DNA of 64,000 nucleotides from Cryptomeria japonica (taxonomy: Eukaryota > Streptophyta > Pinopsida > Cupressales > Cupressaceae). The stretch covers positions 543,636,335 through 543,700,334 of the forward strand of contig NC_081412.1 in NCBI RefSeq assembly GCF_030272615.1. Direction: 5' to 3'. Made by a program: the position numbers and the translations under genes. Numbering within the stretch: the stretch's first letter is position 1; every line of letters starts with the position of its first letter. The notes beneath the pieces are model-generated. The model saw only the letters and a list, made by a program, of their open reading frames with translations. It was not told the origin of the DNA and searched no databases. Of this stretch, positions 57,056 to 64,000 are shown piece after piece.

Positions 57056-57524
57056 AGACTACAATGGGAAAACATCCTCATTGTCATCCACACCTCCAAG
57101 AGATCAGAGTGCAGATATAGCAGAGAGCAGTTAGCAGTCAACAGCGATGGCATTGGTGAACAGATTCAATCGCGTTCACTGATATCAGAGGCCAGCAGAT
57201 GCAAGAGAGTCAGTGAGTACCGCAAAACCTCCTTGTACTTTTCCGCATTAATTGTTGTCATAAATGCATGCTAGGTAGGATAATAAATACGCTTTAGGTA
57301 TGTCAAAAAGAATGTCAAGCGGGGTTAAAAATGCTAAGGTGTGTGTGCATTGGTGCCAGGCGTGTCTATGATTTTAGTAGCATTTGTGTTCAATGCGAGT
57401 GTGTCTATGTCTTATAGGTGCATTTATGCAGGACAGGCGCGTCTCAACTGAATAGAGGCACGTTTTTGTGATTCAGGCGCATATATGCAAAGCAAGAATG
57501 TATGTCTTCAAGGCTAAATAGACA

Positions 57525-58045
57525 GTTCTATGATAAACATACGTTGTCGATTGGATAAGCTACTGAGGGGATACACTCAAATAGGTCCTCTAGGGAAGAC
57601 TAGGGTAATAGATAGGGCTAGGATTGACAATTTTGTGATAGAACATACGTTGCCAATTAGGAAACTACTCAAGAGGATACACTCAAGAAGAGGCCCTGGG
57701 ATAAGATAAATCAAGGCACTTTGCGATGAATAGGGAGTGCCATAGAAATTGACAATTCTGTGATAGAACATGCATTGCCAATTGGATTAGGCTGAAATTG
57801 ACAATTGTGTGATAGAACTTATGTTGTCAATTAGATGAGCTACTCAAGAGGATACACTCAAGTAGGTACCCTAAAGATAGGATAAAATCAACACTTTGTG
57901 ATGAACAAGGAATGCTACTAAGATAAAAAGTAGTACTTTTTGATGAACAGGGAGTACTAAAAAAGAGCAGCACTTTGTGATGAACAGGGAATGCCACTAG
58001 GATAGAAAGCAGTACTTTGTGATGAATAGGGAGTACCACTAGGAT
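57525..58045. repeat. Tandem repeats in gypsy 3' region
   Basis: Two kinds of unit are mixed. One contains TGTGATAGAACATACGTTGCCAATT followed by ACTCAAGAGGATACACTCAAG (57530-57870). The other, about 44 bp, contains CTTTGTGATGAACAGGGAGT (57890-58035, four units). Frames seen on the minus strand here are translated repeats. Confidence 0.75.
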
Positions 58046-58080
58046 TGACATAGTTGATTTGATTGACTGCCTAGGGGTTT

Positions 58081-58990
58081 ACCAATGTTGGAGTCATGGG
58101 AGAGATTCCTTTCAACTCAAAGTTTATGAGCAGAGCTGACATTCGAGGATAGACAAGCAGTTCAGGCTATGGGATTGCGATATATTATGTATGTGCCTGA
58201 GTTTCAGGCAAACATGGGATTGCTAACTACATTAGCTAAGAGATGGCACTCAGAGACTTGCATGTTTCATTTTCCCATGGGTGAGATGGTAGTCACCTTG
58301 GAGGATGTGTACAGGATACTACAGATACTGATCGATGGGATTTGGTTCCTTACGATTGTGATGGAGACAAGGATGCACTAAGACAATTATTTCAGGATCC
58401 AGGACTAGAGATGAGGGTTGGACAAGTGGCTTGGGACACCATGATAGCTATAGGAGTAGCCATAAGGATAGAGTGAGGGGAGAGGGGATGATGAGGATGA
58501 GCTACTATCCTTGAGGGAGATATGCTAGGGACAAGCAGATGAGATCCAGGATCTGGAGAGGGAGACAATTGAGGGACACTAAGCGGGAGAGGGATCATGC
58601 TATTCAGCACTATATAGAGGGTGAGATAGCACTGAGGGCAGGCAGGTAGGAAGCAAAGGACATAGGGGCCAGATACACCTATTTTCTATAGGTAGGGGAG
58701 GAGATAGCCTACTAGAGAGACCTGTACTATAGAGTGGTGCCACCAGATCATTGGGCTAGGAGATTCTGAAGACCATCGTGGACTACGACGACCATTGGAC
58801 GAAGAGACATGAGATAGGCATCTAGTAGTGGGGTCATGGGTCCTCCACCACCACTAGATAGAGGGGGTAGGAGAGATGATCTTGGGGTGGGTCCTTCCAG
58901 GGTTTAGACTCCATCGAGGCCAGCTAGCTCTAAGGGAGGGAGTTCATCATAGCCTTAGAGGTCTCTCTATGTATTAGTTTTGTACCATTT
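58081..58990 (+). pseudogene. Plant mobile domain (PMD) ORF, opposite to the gypsy genes
   Basis: The open piece 58169-58381 reads 'MGLRYIMYVPEFQANMGLLT', 'LAKRWHSETCMFHFPMGEM' and 'VTLEDVYRILQI'. This is the core of the plant mobile domain (the W..ET.TFH.P.GEMTVTLEDV signature) found in MAIN-like proteins and in some transposons. Downstream, in another frame, come 'VPPDHWARRF' and a Pro/Arg/Ser-rich tail ('GVMGPPPPLDRGGRRDDLG', 58800-58960). Stops and shifts break it. It lies on the strand opposite to gag-pro, in the 3' region, as an additional antisense ORF. No function is proven. Confidence 0.68.
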
Positions 58991-60720
58991 TGTATGATGA
59001 CATCTTTGGGTGATTGTAGCCATATGATTTTTGACATCATTGTATCATGACACTTATAATTTTGATATATATATGAGATGATTCATCCTTGCAGTAGCTA
59101 TATGCATGTGTACGTATATGGTGTTGCTTCGATGTGATTTATGATGATGATTTTATGATATGGATGCAAATATGTAGATGATGAAATGCAATATTTTTGT
59201 TCTTTTATGTTTTTAATATGTTATGCCAATGTGAATTTATGAAATGCAGATGAATATCATAATGCAAATAACTATTTACATGTTGAAAATGTAAAATGTG
59301 ATAACATGTGTTGTGTGCAGGATGTGATGAAATAGTGATATCTATATGTATGTATGAAATGCTTAATATGTGGTAATGCAGGTGCAACTACATGAAATGC
59401 AAATATTTTTGGCATGTCATTATACTCAATCATGTGATAGAAGGCTACACGGACTCAAGAAGGATGATGGAAGTCAATCAAGAAAGGGGGATGAAAGATA
59501 GAAGATATGGAAGTGAGAGAGCTTCTTGTGCATTATCATCATTGAGGTTTATTATGGCAAAATAGGTTATTACAATCTAGATATAGGTTTGATCTAGAAA
59601 GTCATTATACCCATTTGCATGGAGATAAGATAGTTGCAAACAAGGAATGCCCTAGTTCATACTAGACTCACAGTGTCCTTATATCCTTGGACAAGTCATA
59701 GCATTACTAAGAGACAATCCATAGATAGCAAAGAAAAATAGGTGACGATAACCCATCCTCGCTTTTCTAGTCAAAGACATCCTGGAGATAAAATCTCTAG
59801 TCAGAGACATCCCTAAAAAGCTAAAAGACATGTCACCAAAAGATAAAATCAAAAGAAAACCAAGACTTGACACCAACATTCACTGTAGTCCTCAAGTTTA
59901 GTGCCTCTTGTCACTTATATAAGTCTATTTGATTGTGGTCACAATGTTTACTTTCACAAAAAGGATAGATAACATTGAACAATAATGTTTTCTGAGTCTG
60001 TTGAAAAAATTAATTTGTTGAAGCCCATTGTTTCTTGTGTCTCATATGAAACTAACTGAATCCATGAAACTGATACTTTATTGTGGAGAAAATGAAACTT
60101 TATTGTGGATTGGTGATGCAAATGTTGCTTTATTGTGGATTGTGCACGAATAGACTGAATTTTGTTTTAGAAGAAACTGTAGTCCTTAGAATGTGTGATG
60201 CTCTTAGTTCCACACCCATTACTAGACATAGGATTTTCCTTTGCCACAGATAGGAGCTGATTTATTATGGATGGGAAGGGGTGAAAAGGGAGGTTTGTTA
60301 TGAATGGCAAACCAGTCTTAGGTAGATCAATAACAAGCCATGATGGAAATGGGTAAGTTTATTATGAATGGATAGGCTGTGAATGTATGCAAAGTGAAAG
60401 CATGAAATTGAATCCTGAAGGAGAGAGGAGCAATGTCTCTACACATGGCGCCAGTGACCAGGTTTTCACCATGGTACTTGCCTAGGGTACCACCAAATTG
60501 GTTTTCACCGTTGGACAAAACGTTTTTTTTTTTACTTTTTTTATTTTTCAATTTTTTTTGTGTCACAAATGTGCCTATTTGCCAGGTTTTCATCAAGTAA
60601 CAATTCTTTATTTTTTATGATTTTTTTTCGTATTTTTTATATTTTATGATTTTTTTTGTATTTTTGAATTTTTTTTAATTTTTTTGTAGTTTTGATTTTT
60701 TTATATTTTTTTATATTTTT
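58991..60720. other. 3' interior of gypsy element, no gene recognised
   Basis: AT-rich, with ATGAAATGCA-type motifs repeated at 59150-59410 and a T-rich low-complexity block at 60520-60720. A minus-strand frame at 60596-60327 is unremarkable. Confidence 0.5.
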
Positions 60721-60739
60721 GAATGAAGATATTCTAAAG

Positions 60740-61170
60740 AGTTATGTGAAAAACCTGCAAAGGTGCATGTTGTTGATAGGATCCTCCAAAGGTTCTTCCT
60801 CAGATGTCGAAAGCTGATATGCACCGGATCCATAGACTATTGTGATGATGTAAGGACCAAGCTAATTTGGTTCAAACTTGTCCTTCTTCTATATGTCTTG
60901 TTGATTTTTGGGATTCTCCTTGAGAACTAAGTCACCCACCTCAAATGGATGAGGCTTAACCTTATGATTGTAACTGCATTGTTCCTTGACTAAATGATGT
61001 GTATCTTGAGTGTCTGTCTTCCTTGATAAAGTAATTGAGATAGAATTACTAATGTGTGGACTACATTTTCCCATATGCTTGTCACCTAATGGTACTTGGT
61101 ATCTTCCTTGATTTGGCATACGATGATGCATGGTCAAAGCTTGCTCTATCTCCACCCACCCCATTGGAAA
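60740..61170 (-). pseudogene. Gypsy integrase C-terminal remnant
   Basis: On the minus strand: 'YNHKVKPHPFEVGDLVLKEN' near 60990-60910, then 'KFEPN*LGPYII' near 60885-60845 and 'GSGAYQLSTSE' near 60835-60800. This is the GPY/F-type C-terminal module of Ty3/gypsy integrase, with a stop where W would be in WLGPY. The catalytic core is absent. Its frame differs from the gag-protease frame. Confidence 0.72.
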
Positions 61171-61342
61171 CAGTCATGTCACATCATTGGGATGTCCCAC
61201 CTTCCGTCAGTAGATTAAAAAGGGGTGAGGGGAGATAGAATGCCGTGGAATCGCAAAAAAACTCGATCTAACGCGATTACACTGTGTTCATGTTGGAACA
61301 TCGGATCGGCCCTCCAAGAAATAATCTAAGTATTCAATCTTG

Positions 61343-64000
61343 TTATTTTGCGCACCATACATTCTCGGCTATTCCCTTATTGTATCCGATGAAGGGCAGA
61401 GCTACTAAAGGGCGCCCAGGGCATCTGTGAAGAATGGATATGGAAATTGCTAAGGCATCCCTAACAACAAAGTCCTTCAAGGAAGTTCCATTAAAGGTCC
61501 ATGATGTATCACTAGAAGGGAATGGATGTGTGAAACAAGTGGATGAGTTATGAAGGCATATGATTGTGAAAAGAAGTGAAAGTAGGATAGCATGATGGAG
61601 ACTTAGGATCAACAAGTATGCTTTTTGACTTGAAATTTTAGAACTTTTTCCCCCAGTTATTTTGATATTAGGGGAGATCATCTCTTGCTCTTTTTCTTTC
61701 ATAGGATTTTTATCCTTGACTTTGATTTTTGTAGAGTCCAATAGCTTTTAATTTTGATTTGGACTAAAGGACTGTTCTTTATTTTTTACTTTTAGATTTT
61801 TCTTTTCAAAGCTTGATTTTTGATCCCCAATTAGTAAGAGCTTTTGTAATTCTTCTTGATCCAAGTCTGGGAGAGGAGTGGAAATGGAATGAGTAGATGA
61901 AATGGTAAGGCTATATGAGTTCTCAAGAGGGTTGGCAATACTCTCAATAGATTCTTTGCTAGAACCACTCTTATGACTATTGATATCAAGAGTTGCTTGC
62001 ACCACTAGAGGAGATTTGCATTTTGACTTAGTAGCCACAACAATAGGTGGTTCAAACCCAATTCCTTGGTATTGTAAGTTGTTTGTAGGTTTTTCTTGTT
62101 GACTGAATACCTTAGGAGATAGTGGAAGTTGATCAACATGAAAAATATACTCACCACATCCCAGGTCTTTAACCTTGAATTTTTCTTTGAGCTCTATTTG
62201 TTTTGATGTAGAAGATTTCAAGGATTCTAGATCCATATATGCTGAGGATGGAGTTGCTTCTCTATTAACTGGAATTGTTATTTCTAATATAGGTCATAGA
62301 TTGTTGCAATATATGAATCGATTTGGATCAGTTTTGACGCTCACTTCAACTCCATTCTGTGGTAACTTGATACATCGATGATATGTTAAGGGAATAGCTC
62401 TCATTTCATGAATCCATGGACGTCCCAAGAGTATATTATATGTGAGATCTAGATCAAGGACTTGACATACCACATCCCTCATAACTGGCCCAACTCTGAG
62501 AGGTAAAGTTACTGTGCCTTTGGATGAGCACTCTTCGTCATCATATGCTTTGATGGTAATTTTGTTTGTAGCATTCACAACTTTTTCAAAATATCCCAAT
62601 TGTTTAATAGTGCTTAATGTACAAATGTTCAAACCTAATCCTCCATCTATCAAGACTCATTTTATTCGATGTTTGTGTAGGAAGGCTTCAATGTGTAAAG
62701 GTGCATTATGTGGTTGGCTTACAGAGGCATCGTTAGCTTTTGTGAATGTAAGAGAATATGGAATGTAAAGGTATCCCACCATGGCTTGAAACTGGTCCAT
62801 GTTCAGATCAATAGGGATAGAGGTTTCTCTGAAAGTTTTATCAACGATGGCCTTATGTGAAGGGGATATGTGTAAAAGCTAAAGGATGGAGATAAGTGTG
62901 GGTGTTTTCCCCAACTGTTCTATAAGGTCATATTCATGTTTGGTTGCTTAGGAAGTGACGTTTTTAGTTGGAACACCTTGCAAAGTGAATTTACCTCGAT
63001 GAGTGGTAACATTACATTCAGAGGTAGGTTCAAAAGAAGATCCAATGCCTTTTAAGACAACCTTGGGTCTTTGGGTAGAATTTTTGGGCATTTTGTCCTT
63101 TATAATAATGGTAGAGATGTATTTATCCATCGAAATGTGATTGACAGTTGAATCATAGTTATAGGATGCTCTAGCATAGTTGGTTTTCTCATCTATGGCT
63201 TTAGCTTTTCCCTTGTCATGTTTAGGGAATGGTTCCTTAAACATCTCATGTTCTTGGTTAGATGAGTGTCCCTCAATCTCAATGTCACCTCTATCAATAA
63301 GATCTTGTATAATGTTCTTCAGCCAATGACAATTTCTTGTTTTATGTCCTTTTCTCTTGTGATATTCACAGTATTCATCATCATTCCACCAATTTGGTTT
63401 TACCTTTAGCTCATATGGAGGCATATCTGGAATTGTTATTATTTTGTTTGCCACTAGCTTCTTGAAAGATGACTCAAGTGGTTCTCCCAATGGGGTGTAT
63501 TTCCTTCATGATTTGGAAGTTGTTTGAGTATTCACTTGATTGTTTGTAGAGCTTGATCCTGAAAAAATAATTTTGGGTCATACTATATTGGCATCAACAA
63601 CACCATCATTGATTGTGTTCTTGTTTTTATTCCAAAATCTTGTCTTGTCTTTTCCTTTAAAGTCCTCTTTGTTTCCTTTGAATATTCTGACAACGCCTTT
63701 CTCAATTAGGACCTTCTCTATTGCTAAGCCTTTTTCAATGACATCCTTGAAATTGGACAAACAAGCTTTTCTTAGGTCATAACCAATGTCTTTGTTAACA
63801 TTCTGGGTGAACATCTCTACCATTTATTTTTGTGGAATTTCATAAGAGCATCTGTTGGCTAGATTCCTCCATCTTTGTAAAAATGATGAAAAAGACTCTC
63901 CATCCTTTTATTTGGTGTTGCACAAACTAGTGACTGATATGTCTATCTCTATGTTTTATGAGAAATGTTAGATAAATGTCTCCGCTAAGTCACCCCATGA
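61343..64000 (-). pseudogene. Gypsy gag-protease-linker with a hydrophobic C-terminal segment
   Basis: A single minus-strand frame holds all pieces: 63823-63578, 63490-62948, 62653-62294, 62236-61748 and 61741-61343, with only a few stops between. Order: gag core (right edge to 63580), finger CEYHKRKGHKTRNC (63375-63330), 'YDLIEQLGKTPTLISILQLL' (62935-62880), protease DGG at about 62650, 'LLGRPWIHEM' near 62430, then a Ser/Lys-rich linker. The final part has a 20-residue hydrophobic stretch (LLILSLHHAILLSLLFTIIC, near 61615-61555). No reverse transcriptase follows. Confidence 0.75.

Larger units (their letters stand above)
55579..64000 (-). mobile_element. Minus-strand Ty3/gypsy element, 3' LTR to gag (runs off window)
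   Basis: Read on the minus strand from the right edge: gag, protease and a linker in one frame (64000-61343), an integrase C-terminal remnant (61170-60740), a long 3' region with an antisense ORF and tandem repeats, a polypurine-like tract, and an LTR (56800 to about 55579). Reverse transcriptase and RNase H are missing. Gag finger (CEYHKRKGHKTRNC) and protease ('MIDGGLGLNICTLS', 'LLGRPWIHEM') resemble the Tat/Ogre/Athila group. The 5' LTR is outside the window. Confidence 0.75.

Noticed and set aside
57577-58051. Minus-strand frames rich in repeated short peptides, possibly a repeat protein
   Set aside because: They are direct translations of the DNA tandem repeats with no start context and no homologue recognised; the repeats explain them fully.

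Overview
The window looks like plant nuclear DNA from a large, repeat-packed genome. A gymnosperm or similar seed plant is my inference; no species marker is visible. It is AT-rich. Almost every recognisable protein fragment belongs to a transposable element, and I see no intact single-copy gene, rRNA or tRNA gene, or CRISPR array. Most coding fragments carry stops or frameshifts. I placed element borders by matching terminal repeats and target-site duplications (TSDs) by eye.

Layout. (1) 1-357 is the tail of a copia-type LTR. (2) 358-14748 is an outer + strand LTR retrotransposon ('family 1') with gag-like but no pol sequence. A complete reverse-oriented member of the same family (519-8467, TSD TACAT) sits inside its 5' LTR. 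(3) 14749-17882 is decayed intergenic DNA with a LINE reverse-transcriptase remnant. (4) 17883-29407 is a short-LTR element (TSD TAGAG) whose interior carries a fragment of a host SNF2-family chromatin-remodeller gene. A terminal-inverted-repeat (TIR) element (21616-29328, TSD AGCAG) interrupts its right LTR, and a Ty1/copia element (22354-29015) sits inside that TIR element. (5) 29413-31599 is unrecognised. (6) 31605-35014 is a minus-strand Ty3/gypsy element keeping gag and protease but no reverse transcriptase. (7) 35100-37413 is the 3' part of a family-1-like element. (8) 37414-about 54629 is a decayed minus-strand copia-like element. It has been opened by a TIR element in its LTR (38535-39166), by a LINE (42062-52850, target repeat AAAAAACATA) and by a second TIR element (53171-54038) that itself holds a SINE. 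The LINE is split by another minus-strand LTR element (44331-51485, TSD ACAAG) that has PBS, PPT and a coiled-coil/zinc-knuckle gag but a long unknown ORF where pol should be. (9) 54630-55578 is a second, reverse-oriented copy of the LINE 3' end. (10) 55579-64000 is the 3' part of a minus-strand Ty3/gypsy element running off the window. It has a gag-protease-linker frame, an integrase tail, 3' tandem repeats and an opposite-strand plant-mobile-domain ORF.

How the parts relate. There is no operon or pathway; the logic is nesting. Several elements keep cis signals (LTR, primer-binding site, polypurine tract) but lack pol, which suggests non-autonomous elements mobilised in trans. The three most notable items are the SNF2 fragment captured by a short-LTR element, the LINE family with an extra ORF after its RNase H domain (two copies share the same 3' end), and the pol-less element with a long unknown second ORF.
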